Assembly: GCA_021295915.1 (NCBI GenBank)
Contig: JAGWBK010000002.1
Span: 29,248-93,247 of the forward strand
DNA: 64,000 bases
Reading direction: 5' to 3'
Origin: Dehalococcoidia bacterium
GTDB lineage: Bacteria > Chloroflexota > Dehalococcoidia > Lucifugimonadales > UBA1123
Shown: one piece after another, positions 8,066-15,696 of the stretch
How the letters are laid out: the number at the start of each line of letters is the position of its first letter
How positions within the stretch are numbered: the stretch's first letter is position 1
Translations under genes and position numbers: made by a program
Notes under the pieces: generated by a model
What the model was told of the DNA's origin: nothing
Seen by the model: the letters and a program-made list of their open reading frames with translations, nothing else
Databases searched by the model: none

Positions 8066-9079
8066 ATGATCCAGGACGCAATTGAGATTGTCGTCTCCAG
8101 ACGCAATCTTTCAACTGACCAGGCGTCTGACGCCATGGAACAGATCATGACTGGCGAGGCGACGCCAGCCCAGTTTGGCGCTCTCGTAACCGCGCTCAGA
8201 ATGAAGGGCGAGACCGTCGATGAGATCGTCGGCATGGCCCGAGTGATGCGAGAGAAATCCTTGCACGTCGAGGTCGAAGGCACCGTCGTCGATACCGCTG
8301 GGACAGGGGGCGATAGCTCATCCAGTTTCAATATATCGACCACAGCCGCTCTCGTCGCCGCTGGTGCAGGGGCGAAGGTAGCCAAGCACGGCAATCGAGC
8401 TATGTCTGGTTCCACTGGTTCTGCCGACGTGCTTGAGGCTCTCGGAGTCAACATCGCACTGTCGCCCGAAGCAGTCGCCAGGTGCATCGACGAGATCGGT
8501 TTCGGATTCATGTTCGCCCAGGGATTCCATCCGTCGATGCGCTTCGCAGCCGGCCCTCGTCGTGAAATAGGCATCCGCACCGTGTTCAACATTCTCGGCC
8601 CCTTGACCAACCCGGCAGGAGCTGACCGGCAGGTCATCGGGGTAGCCGACCCAAGCCTCGCGCGTCGAATGGCTGAGGCTCTTGGTAGACTGGGCAGCCA
8701 GAAGGCGCTAATCGTGCACGGCATCGACGGAATAGACGAACTCTCAATCTCGGCGTCAACATCGGTCTGGAACCTTGAGAACGGTATGGTTACCGAGACG
8801 GAAGTTACTCCTCCCGAGTTGGGACTCCAACGCGCTGCGTTAGAATCGATCCAGATCGACAGTCCCGAGTCGAGTGCAGCCATGGCTCGTGGTGTTCTGA
8901 CCGGCGAGTACGGTCCCGCACGCGACGTGGTGTTGATGAACGCATCCGCCGCGCTTGTTGCCGCTGACGTGGCCGCGGATCTGGTCGAAGGAGTCGAGCT
9001 AGCCGCCCGATCTATCGATCATGGCAGGGCTATCGCCAAACTCGACGAGCTGGTCGAACTGAGCCAGTCACTCGAATGA
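8066..9079 (+). CDS. trpD: Anthranilate phosphoribosyltransferase
   Basis: Transfers the phosphoribosyl group of PRPP to anthranilate. 337 aa, normal length. The PRPP-binding GTGGDSSSSFNIST motif (about residues 79-92), the KHGNRAMSGSTGSADVLEALG segment and the GPLTNPA motif are all present. A GAGGAGAAGG site precedes the ATG. Its stop overlaps the start of the HAD gene (ATGA). Confidence 0.96.
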   Translation: MIQDAIEIVVSRRNLSTDQASDAMEQIMTGEATPAQFGALVTALRMKGETVDEIVGMARVMREKSLHVEVEGTVVDTAGTGGDSSSSFNISTTAALVAAGAGAKVAKHGNRAMSGSTGSADVLEALGVNIALSPEAVARCIDEIGFGFMFAQGFHPSMRFAAGPRREIGIRTVFNILGPLTNPAGADRQVIGVADPSLARRMAEALGRLGSQKALIVHGIDGIDELSISASTSVWNLENGMVTETEVTPPELGLQRAALESIQIDSPESSAAMARGVLTGEYGPARDVVLMNASAALVAADVAADLVEGVELAARSIDHGRAIAKLDELVELSQSLE

Positions 9080-9765
9080 CCCACGATCCAAGCGCCAGTA
9101 GAAGTGGAATTCACCCCGCCGTCGTCGATGCCGACGCGGTCCTATTCGACTTCGACTTTACGCTGGCCGACTCGTCGGCTGGAATCATAACCTGCATGAA
9201 CTACGCCCTCACCGAGATGGGACTTGGTGAGTCGTCCACTGAAGACATAATAAACACAATAGGGCTGTATATCCCTGAGGCCCTTGTGGTACTCAGGGGC
9301 GAGCAGCACCGGCCAATGGGTCAGGAATTCATGAAGCTCTTCACCCACAAGGCTGACGAGGTTATGGTCGAAGGCACTTACTTCCTGCCAGGGGCAATTG
9401 ATGTGCTGAAGACCCTTCATGGACTAGGTTACCGACTGGGGATCGTGTCGACCAAATTCCGCTTCCGCATAGAGACCACACTCGAACGCGACGGTGTACT
9501 TGACACTGTCGAGGTAATCATCGGTGGTGAGGACGTGACGCACCACAAGCCACATCCCGAGAGTCTGCTCAAGGCGACCGACCGACTTGGGTTGCCCATC
9601 GAGCGTTGCGTCTATTTGGGGGACAATGAAGTTGATGCGAGTGCCGCCAAATCGGCGGGAATTCCGTTCGTGCCAGTACGAACAGGTGCCACTCCTCTTG
9701 AGACATTTGACGCGTATCCCAGGCTGGCCCTGCTTGAGAGCGTAGCTGACCTCGTTCGAGATTAG
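9076..9765 (+). CDS. HAD-superfamily hydrolase (phosphoglycolate phosphatase / PpaX-like)
   Basis: 229-aa HAD phosphatase with all four motifs: DFDFTLADS (nucleophile Asp25, acid/base Asp27), GIVSTKFR, the Lys of HKPHPES, and YLGDNEVDASAAKSAG. The alpha-helical cap lies after motif I, as in phosphoglycolate phosphatase and pyrophosphatase PpaX. The ATGA overlap with trpD implies translational coupling. Its place inside the trp cluster could mean a housekeeping role against phosphorylated by-products (inference); no trp-specific function can be read from the sequence. Confidence 0.85.
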   Translation: MTHDPSASRSGIHPAVVDADAVLFDFDFTLADSSAGIITCMNYALTEMGLGESSTEDIINTIGLYIPEALVVLRGEQHRPMGQEFMKLFTHKADEVMVEGTYFLPGAIDVLKTLHGLGYRLGIVSTKFRFRIETTLERDGVLDTVEVIIGGEDVTHHKPHPESLLKATDRLGLPIERCVYLGDNEVDASAAKSAGIPFVPVRTGATPLETFDAYPRLALLESVADLVRD

Positions 9766-9783
9766 CCCCGATTCTGCTAGAAT
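9755..9783 (+). promoter_or_regulatory. Possible internal promoter before trpC
   Basis: An extended -10 element TGC-TAGAAT (9775-9783) lies 17 bp after a poor -35 box (TTCGAG, 9755-9760), in the only sizeable gap (63 bp) inside the trpD-HAD-trpC stretch. It is suggestive only. Confidence 0.3.
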
Positions 9784-9828
9784 GGAAAAACTGCCAGCCG
9801 GTCCGCTAATGAAAGGCTAGCTCCGATC

Positions 9829-10629
9829 ATGACTGTCAGAACCGACTCCCCCGACATACTCAAGAAGATAGTCGAGGTCAAGAGCCGTGAGGTCGACCGT
9901 CTAAAGGACGAAGTGCCAGTCGCTGACCTCGAAGCACGGCTTCAGGGCCAGTCGGAGCCGCTGGACTTCGCTGATGCCCTCTCGGGTACTCGTGTGAAGA
10001 TCATCGCCGAGATCAAGAAGGCGTCCCCATCTCGTGGCGTCCTGCGTGAGAATCTTGACGTTGAGTGGTTGGCCAACCTGTACGTCGAAAACGGCGCCGC
10101 GGCCATTTCAGTTCTCACCAACACAGACCACTTCCACGGCAGCCTCGACGATATGCAGGCGGCCGGTACGATCGCGCACCGTAACGACGTACCGGTGCTC
10201 CGTAAGGAGTTCGTCTACGATCCATACCAGGTTATCGAGGCGCGCGCGCATGGTGCTGACGCGATACTCCTGATTGCGAGTATGCTCAGACCGGATCAGC
10301 TCATGCGCCTGAAGTCTCAGGCTGAAGAACTTGGAATGCAGTGCCTGGTCGAGGTCCATGACGAAGACGAGATCGCGGTCGCCATTGAAGCCGAGGCGAA
10401 GATCATCGGCATCAACAACCGCGACCTTCGTACGTTCCACACCACGCTCGATACTACCTTCGAGTTGGCGGAGATGGTCCCGTCCGAATGCATCCTGGTT
10501 AGCGAGAGCGGATTGCGTACCCCGGAGGACATCGGGCGTGTGCGTGATGCCGGAGCGTCCGCCGTTCTGATCGGCGACGCGCTCGTAACGGCGCCCGACC
10601 CCGGTGAGAAGCTTCGGGAACTGGCGTGA
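9829..10629 (+). CDS. trpC: Indole-3-glycerol phosphate synthase
   Basis: Closes the indole ring from carboxyphenylaminodeoxyribulose phosphate. 266-aa TIM barrel. Signature motifs are IAEIKKASPSRGVL (catalytic Lys), AISVLTNTDHFHGS, VLRKEFVYDPYQV (catalytic Lys), IGINNRDLRTF and LVSESGL. The stop overlaps the GTG start of trpF by 4 bp. Stand-alone TrpC, not fused to TrpF as in enterobacteria. Confidence 0.96.
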   Translation: MTVRTDSPDILKKIVEVKSREVDRLKDEVPVADLEARLQGQSEPLDFADALSGTRVKIIAEIKKASPSRGVLRENLDVEWLANLYVENGAAAISVLTNTDHFHGSLDDMQAAGTIAHRNDVPVLRKEFVYDPYQVIEARAHGADAILLIASMLRPDQLMRLKSQAEELGMQCLVEVHDEDEIAVAIEAEAKIIGINNRDLRTFHTTLDTTFELAEMVPSECILVSESGLRTPEDIGRVRDAGASAVLIGDALVTAPDPGEKLRELA

Positions 10630-11282
10630 CCAGGTTCAAGATCTGCGGACTTCGCGACCCGTCCCATGCCCTGATTGCGGCCGAGGCCGGGGCCGACCTT
10701 GTGGGGTTTGTATTCGTCGAAGGCGTCCGACGCCAGTTGCACCCCGAAGCGGCCGCAGAAATCATCGCCGCCCTTCGTGATGGTGTACCTGGAGCACCTC
10801 CTGGAATAGTTGGACTCTTCGCAAACCAGGCTCCGCGTTACATTAACGAGGTAATCGAACTCTGCGGCCTCGACCATCTCCAGTTGTGCGGCGACGAACC
10901 GCCTGAGATGTGGGACCTGCTCGACGCCCCCGTGATTCGCCAGGTCAAAGTCAGAGAGGACTTGCCGCGAGATCAGTCCCTCGCCCTCGCCTGCCGACAG
11001 GCCGAGGAGGCTCTGGACGCTGGACACCGCGTCCTCCTGGACAAGCATCAGTCCGGCCACCTGGGCGGGACAGGCATCGTGTTCGACTGGGGATTGGCGC
11101 GCGAAATTGCGAAAGACCACCGCGTGACACTTGCAGGAGGCCTCACGCCTGACAACGTCGCCGATGCCATCGACACGGTCAGGCCGTGGGCTGTCGACGT
11201 CTCCACGGGTGTCGAGACGGACGGCGTGAAAGACCCCGAAAAGATCAGGGCATTCGCCGCTGCTGTACGTGCAACAGGTTAG
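10626..11282 (+). CDS. trpF: Phosphoribosylanthranilate isomerase
   Basis: Amadori isomerisation of phosphoribosylanthranilate. 218-aa TIM barrel with the N-terminal KICGLRDPSHALIAAEAGADLVGF-type opening (catalytic Cys), the central DLPRDQ/LLDKHQSGHLGGTG phosphate-proximal loop with catalytic Asp, and LAGGLTPDNV plus VDVSTGVE at the C-terminus. The usual SPR in strand 2 is replaced by EGVRRQL. GTG start overlapping trpC. No trpB or trpA follows in this window. Confidence 0.93.
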   Translation: MTRFKICGLRDPSHALIAAEAGADLVGFVFVEGVRRQLHPEAAAEIIAALRDGVPGAPPGIVGLFANQAPRYINEVIELCGLDHLQLCGDEPPEMWDLLDAPVIRQVKVREDLPRDQSLALACRQAEEALDAGHRVLLDKHQSGHLGGTGIVFDWGLAREIAKDHRVTLAGGLTPDNVADAIDTVRPWAVDVSTGVETDGVKDPEKIRAFAAAVRATG

Positions 11283-11286
11283 TCCT

Positions 11287-11781
11287 GTGCCTGCAATTCA
11301 GCTAAAGCCCCAGTCTGTCGAAATCGACGCTCCCCGCGAGCTTGTGTTCCAGATCCTGTCCTCGTTCCGACGTGGCAGAATCGCCGGCGACAACTCCGAG
11401 TCGACCCGACTCATCTCAGAAGATGGCAACGTGAAGACCGTCGAATTCGTCACCAGGGCCGGCCCCTTCTCGTACAGGACGCTCGAAGAAGTCACTCTAC
11501 ACAGACCTGAGAGGATCGAGTTCAAGCACCTAGAAGGCCCTCTCGACTTCTCGGAAGAGGAGTTCACCTTGGACGAGACCTCTGACGGGGGCACTCTGCT
11601 GACTCACTCCGGCAGCTTCATCTGGAAACGCTTCCCCTTCTTCGGATGGTTCGGCGGAGTCATCTACACTCGACCCATGTACCACAGCGTCATACGCAAG
11701 CACTTCGTCACTTTAAAGGAGGCTGCTGAGGCAAGAGCCGCACGCAGCCACATCTTCAGACGCGACCGCACTGCATCGTAA
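11287..11781 (+). CDS. SRPBCC (START-like) family protein
   Basis: About 164-aa protein with an SRPBCC helix-grip pattern: IDAPRELVFQILSSF at the N-terminus, central beta strands and a C-terminal amphipathic helix (HSVIRKHFVTLKEAAEAR). The fold binds hydrophobic ligands; the ligand is unknown. GTG at 11287 lies after the trpF stop; an in-frame GTG at 11269 overlapping trpF is possible, and neither has a convincing ribosome-binding site. It is the last gene of the trp-oriented block and ends shortly before a dispersed repeat. Confidence 0.7.
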   Translation: MPAIQLKPQSVEIDAPRELVFQILSSFRRGRIAGDNSESTRLISEDGNVKTVEFVTRAGPFSYRTLEEVTLHRPERIEFKHLEGPLDFSEEEFTLDETSDGGTLLTHSGSFIWKRFPFFGWFGGVIYTRPMYHSVIRKHFVTLKEAAEARAARSHIFRRDRTAS

Positions 11782-11800
11782 TCAAGATCCCATTCCAATT

Positions 11801-11838
11801 CCCCTCTCCCTCAGGGAGAGGGTTAGGGTGAGGGTGTA
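11801..11838. repeat. C-rich/G-rich dispersed palindromic repeat
   Basis: CCCCTCTCCC-TCA-GGGAGAGGG followed by TTAGGGTGAGGGTGT. It lies between the SRPBCC gene and sdhA, at the boundary of two transcription units. Confidence 0.82.
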
Positions 11839-11943
11839 ATGTTTGCCTTTCAAACCACTAAGATGTTGGCAGTCAATGTGGACGCCATAGGTGCGGTGTG
11901 CTATGTTCATTTGCGGAATTTGCGACCTCAGAGGTGGCCCTGA

Positions 11944-13623
11944 ATGTACTCCCACGATGTCCTGATCATAGGCGCTGGACTGGCCGGCATGAGAGCGGCG
12001 CTGTCCGCGGCCGAGAACGGGGCCGACGTAGCGGTCATCTCCAAGGTCCATCCTGTTCGGAGCCACTCCAACGCGGCTCAGGGCGGCATCAACGCCGCGC
12101 TTGAACACGCCGGAGACGACTGGCACGACCACGCATACGACACTGTCAAGGGATCCGACTATCTCGGAGACCAGGACGCCATCGAGATCATGTGCCGTGA
12201 GGCTGGTTCCGAAGTTATCCAGATGGAACACTACGGTGTCACCTTCAGCCGCGACGAAGAGGGCAGGCTTGGCACCCGCGCTTTCGGAGGTCAGGGTAAG
12301 GCCCGCACATTCTTCGTTGCAGACTTCACCGGCCAGGCCCTGCTGCACGTTCTCTACGAACAGATCATGAGGGCTGGAGTCCGCGTGTACGAAGAGTGGT
12401 TCGTTCTCGACCTGATAATCGAGGACGGTCAGTGCGCCGGCGCTGTAGTCATGGAGATCCGCTCCGGCGAAATCCACACTATCAGGTCCAAGGCCGTAAT
12501 CATGGCCGCCGGAGGACTCGGCAGGGTGTTCGAGCCTTCAACCAACGCTCTAATCTGCACAGGGGATGGAATGGGCCTCGCATACCGCGCAGGCGCGTCC
12601 CTGATGGACATGGAGATGGTCCAGTACCATCCCACCACCCTCAAGGGCAGCGGCGTGCTGATCACCGAAGGTGCCCGCGGCGAAGGCGCCTACCTGCTGA
12701 ATTCCGAGGGCGAACGCTTCATGAAGCGCTACGCCCCCAACATGATGGAACTGGCTTCCCGTGATGTGGTCTCCAGGGCTGAGCAGACTGAGATCAACGA
12801 GGGAAGGGGTGTAGATGGCTGTGTCTTCCTGGATATGAGACACCTCGGCGAGCGCGTGATTCGCGAACGCCTGACTCAGATCCTAGACATTGCCCGAGAC
12901 TTCGCCAACGTCAATCTTCTGGAAGAGCCTGTCCCGATCCGTCCCGGTATGCACTACCAGATGGGTGGCATCAAGACAGACATAGACGGGCAGACCCAGC
13001 TCCCCGGTCTCTACGCCGCTGGCGAGGTTGCTTGCGTAAGCGTCCATGGCGGCAACAGGCTCGGCGCGAACTCACTCCTTGACACCCTCGTCTTCGGGCG
13101 ACGCTCAGGCGTACACGCGGCTGAGGCTGCCAGGTCCAAGTCCCACGGCTCCGTTGATGACTCGGCCGCGGACGGACAGAAGGCCAACATTCAGCGACTT
13201 CTCGACAACGAACAGAACGGCGGCGACATGTTCGGCCAAATCAGGCAGGATATGGGCGGCACGATGAACGAACACCTGGCCGTCTACAGAAACCAGGATG
13301 GTATGGAGACCGCCCTGGATACGGTCAGGCAGCTCCGAGAGCGCTACCGGTCTGTCTACGTACCCGACAAGGGCAAGACCTGGAACACCAATCTGGTTTT
13401 TACGCTGGAACTCGGCTTCATGCTTGACTGCGCGGAAGCGGTTACTCTTGCGGCAATCGAGCGCAAGGAGAGCCGTGGCGCTCACACTCGTGAGGACTTC
13501 CCCGAACGTGACGATGAAAACTGGCTCAAACACATACTGGTTGAGCAGACTGAAGACGGCCCGGCGCTTTCCGAAATGCCCGTCGTCATAACGCAGTGGG
13601 AGCCTCAGGTCCGAAGTTACTAA
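11944..13623 (+). CDS. sdhA: Succinate dehydrogenase/fumarate reductase flavoprotein subunit
   Basis: Oxidises succinate or reduces fumarate using covalently bound FAD. 559 aa. The N-terminal [10 protein letters not shown] Rossmann motif is followed by [16 protein letters not shown], in which His41 is the expected covalent FAD attachment site. [20 protein letters not shown] carries substrate-binding and catalytic residues, and [20 protein letters not shown] is typical of the family. It precedes the iron-sulfur subunit and a CCG-domain subunit; no cytochrome b or SdhD anchor follows. Direction cannot be decided from sequence. Confidence 0.95.
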   Translation: MYSHDVLIIGAGLAGMRAALSAAENGADVAVISKVHPVRSHSNAAQGGINAALEHAGDDWHDHAYDTVKGSDYLGDQDAIEIMCREAGSEVIQMEHYGVTFSRDEEGRLGTRAFGGQGKARTFFVADFTGQALLHVLYEQIMRAGVRVYEEWFVLDLIIEDGQCAGAVVMEIRSGEIHTIRSKAVIMAAGGLGRVFEPSTNALICTGDGMGLAYRAGASLMDMEMVQYHPTTLKGSGVLITEGARGEGAYLLNSEGERFMKRYAPNMMELASRDVVSRAEQTEINEGRGVDGCVFLDMRHLGERVIRERLTQILDIARDFANVNLLEEPVPIRPGMHYQMGGIKTDIDGQTQLPGLYAAGEVACVSVHGGNRLGANSLLDTLVFGRRSGVHAAEAARSKSHGSVDDSAADGQKANIQRLLDNEQNGGDMFGQIRQDMGGTMNEHLAVYRNQDGMETALDTVRQLRERYRSVYVPDKGKTWNTNLVFTLELGFMLDCAEAVTLAAIERKESRGAHTREDFPERDDENWLKHILVEQTEDGPALSEMPVVITQWEPQVRSY

Positions 13624-13630
13624 AAGACTA

Positions 13631-13663
13631 CCCCCTCTCCCCAAACGAGAGGGCTGGGGTGAT
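13631..13663. repeat. C-rich/G-rich dispersed palindromic repeat (degenerate)
   Basis: CCCCCTCTCC-CCAAAC-GAGAGGG then CTGGGGTGAT, lying in the 84-bp sdhA-sdhB gap. It begins about 7 bp after the sdhA stop. Confidence 0.72.
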
Positions 13664-13707
13664 TAGTTCGATAAACCTCAACCCTACAGGCGATAAAGGG
13701 AACATAT

Positions 13708-14670
13708 ATGCAAGTTAAGTTCAGGGTCAAGAGATTCGATCCCGACGCTGATCGTCCGGTCGTGCACTACGACGACTTCGAGCTTGAGATGGACGAGTCC
13801 AACACTGTTTTGGACGGGTTGATTCGAATTCGCGAAGAGATGGACGGCACCCTCGCTCTGCGCTGCTCATGCCGGAGCGCGATCTGTGGCTCTTGTGCGA
13901 TGCGCATCAATGGTCAGGCTGGCTTGGCGTGTAACACGTTGCTTATCCACGCCATGCCCAAAGACGGTGGCCCAATCGTCGTCGAACCGGCCGGCAACCT
14001 GGAAGTCCAGAAGGACCTCATCGTTGACTTCGCCCCGTTCTGGAGCAAGGTCCGTGACGTCCAGCCCTGGCTGCAACCCGAGGGTCCCGAGCCGGAGACT
14101 GAATATCTGGCGCCTGCGGAAGACATGCAGCATCTGACAGGCGTGACAGCCTGCATCATGTGTGGCGCATGCGTCTCTGACTGCACGGTCTTGAACGTCG
14201 ACGACAACTTCCTGGGACCAGCCGCTCTCGCCAAGGCGTACAGGTTTGTCGGCGACCCCAGGGACGATGCAGACGATGCGCGTCTCGGTGCGCTCAACGA
14301 GTATGGCGGAGTGTGGGACTGCACACGCTGCATGCAGTGCGTCGAAGTCTGCCCCAAGGGCGTCGACCCGATGGGCAGGATCATGGCTCTCAGGGATCGT
14401 GCGATGGAGGCTGGGTACGTTAACACGACCGGCGCGCGCCACGCCAACGCCTTCGCGGAGTCAGTAGAGCACAGCGGGTGGCTGGACGAGACCAAGCTCG
14501 TGGTCAAGAGCCACGGTATGACCAATTTCCGCGAGATGCTCAAGCTTGTGCCTGTCGGACTGAGAGCAATGAAAGCTCGCAAGATGCCGCCTCTCGTTCA
14601 CAAGAGCATCCCTGGAGTCGAAAACGTCCAGCGAGTGTTCGAAAAAGTCGAGAGCCGCCAGGATGATTGA
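13708..14670 (+). CDS. sdhB: Succinate dehydrogenase/fumarate reductase iron-sulfur subunit
   Basis: Electron-transfer subunit, 320 aa, longer than the usual 230-250. The plant-type 2Fe-2S motif CSCRSAICGSCAMRING (about residues 52-67) with a later Cys is followed by two cluster motifs, CIMCGACVSDC (about 149-159) and CTRCMQCVEVCPKGV (about 207-221). A C-terminal tail of roughly 70 residues beyond the second cluster resembles the longer SdhB of non-classical complexes. It lies between sdhA and the CCG-domain subunit, with a dispersed repeat in each gap. Confidence 0.94.
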   Translation: MQVKFRVKRFDPDADRPVVHYDDFELEMDESNTVLDGLIRIREEMDGTLALRCSCRSAICGSCAMRINGQAGLACNTLLIHAMPKDGGPIVVEPAGNLEVQKDLIVDFAPFWSKVRDVQPWLQPEGPEPETEYLAPAEDMQHLTGVTACIMCGACVSDCTVLNVDDNFLGPAALAKAYRFVGDPRDDADDARLGALNEYGGVWDCTRCMQCVEVCPKGVDPMGRIMALRDRAMEAGYVNTTGARHANAFAESVEHSGWLDETKLVVKSHGMTNFREMLKLVPVGLRAMKARKMPPLVHKSIPGVENVQRVFEKVESRQDD

Positions 14671-14683
14671 TACCAACTAACGG

Positions 14684-14722
14684 CCCCCTCTCCCTGAGGG
14701 AGAGGGCTGGGGTGAGGGTGAA
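14684..14722. repeat. C-rich/G-rich dispersed palindromic repeat
   Basis: CCCCCTCTCCCTGAGGGAGAGGGCTGGGGTGAGGGTGA-type unit in the sdhB-CCG subunit gap. The sdh gaps therefore carry two copies within 1.1 kb. Confidence 0.82.
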
Positions 14723-14767
14723 AGTAAGATTCACCCCGCAATTCAGTAACAAGGTAGAAAACAGACC

Positions 14768-15661
14768 ATGAGATACGCCCTATATCCGGGCTGCGTTTCA
14801 CGCGGCGCCTGCCCAGAACTATACGATGCCACTCTCGAAGTATGCCGCAGGCTCGGAATCGAGCTTGACCTCATAACGATGCAGGGCGCTTCCTGCACCG
14901 GTGCAGGAGTCCTGCAGGAGAAGAACCTGCGACTCGGCGATACCCTGAATGCCCGTACGTTCGCAATGGCAGAACGCGCCGGTCAGCAGATCATGACCAT
15001 CTGCTCCACATGCCAGGGCGTAATGTCACAGGCCAACGCTCGACTCCAGGACGATGAGTACAGGGCCTCCATCAACGAAGACCTCGCAGAAGAGGGCCTA
15101 CAGTACAGCGGCACCGCCGATCCACGTCACCTTCTTTGGGTGATGGTCGAGGAGATCGGTGTCGAAAAGCTCGAGTCCATGGTCGTCCAGAGATTGCCCA
15201 ACCTGAAGTTGGCTCCCTTTTACGGCTGCTACATAGTCAGGCCGTCCTCAGATCTAAAGTTCGCCGAACATCCCGAGCGCGAAGACGCCCTCGAGTGTGT
15301 CATTGAAGCCGTGGGCGCCCAGGTCGTGGAATTTGCGGGGAAGACCCTTTGTTGTGGCTTCCCCATCCTTACGATCAACGAGACCAACTCGCTCAAGATG
15401 GTCGCCACTCATACCATGGACGCCAAGGGTCTCGGCGCCGACGCTATGGTCACGCCATGCCCGCTGTGCCACCTCAACCTGGACGGCTACCAGCCCCAGG
15501 CGGCCAAGGCAAACAGCCCCATGGCTCCCATCGACATCCCGATTCTGCACTTGCCGCAGCTCATCGGGCTGGCCCTCGGCATCGATCCGAAGGCCATGCG
15601 TCTCAACCGCCACATAGTCTCCACCAAGAACCTGCTCTCAGAACTCGCCCTGACGCCCTAG
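14768..15661 (+). CDS. CCG-domain (HdrB/SdhE-type) subunit of succinate:quinone oxidoreductase
   Basis: 297-aa cysteine-rich protein related to heterodisulfide reductase subunit B and the SdhE/SdhC-like subunit of E-type succinate dehydrogenases, which replaces a heme membrane anchor. N-terminal opening YALYPGCVSRGACPELYDAT; first cysteine region GASCTGAG with CSTCQG, so its CCG is altered to SCTG; second complete motif LCCGFPILTINE with CPLCHLNLD. No transmembrane helix is evident. Position directly after sdhAB makes its role in that complex likely; the quinone-side partner is unclear. Confidence 0.88.
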   Translation: MRYALYPGCVSRGACPELYDATLEVCRRLGIELDLITMQGASCTGAGVLQEKNLRLGDTLNARTFAMAERAGQQIMTICSTCQGVMSQANARLQDDEYRASINEDLAEEGLQYSGTADPRHLLWVMVEEIGVEKLESMVVQRLPNLKLAPFYGCYIVRPSSDLKFAEHPEREDALECVIEAVGAQVVEFAGKTLCCGFPILTINETNSLKMVATHTMDAKGLGADAMVTPCPLCHLNLDGYQPQAAKANSPMAPIDIPILHLPQLIGLALGIDPKAMRLNRHIVSTKNLLSELALTP

Positions 15662-15696
15662 GCTCCTCACGTTCGCGAAAGGGGGCGTGTCTCGAA

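Noticed and set aside
15349-15696. Upstream part of the MMPL frame as N-terminus
   Set aside because: It overlaps the CCG subunit in another frame, its translation is low-complexity His/Gln/Arg-rich, and the TM helix starts only after the GTG at 15697.
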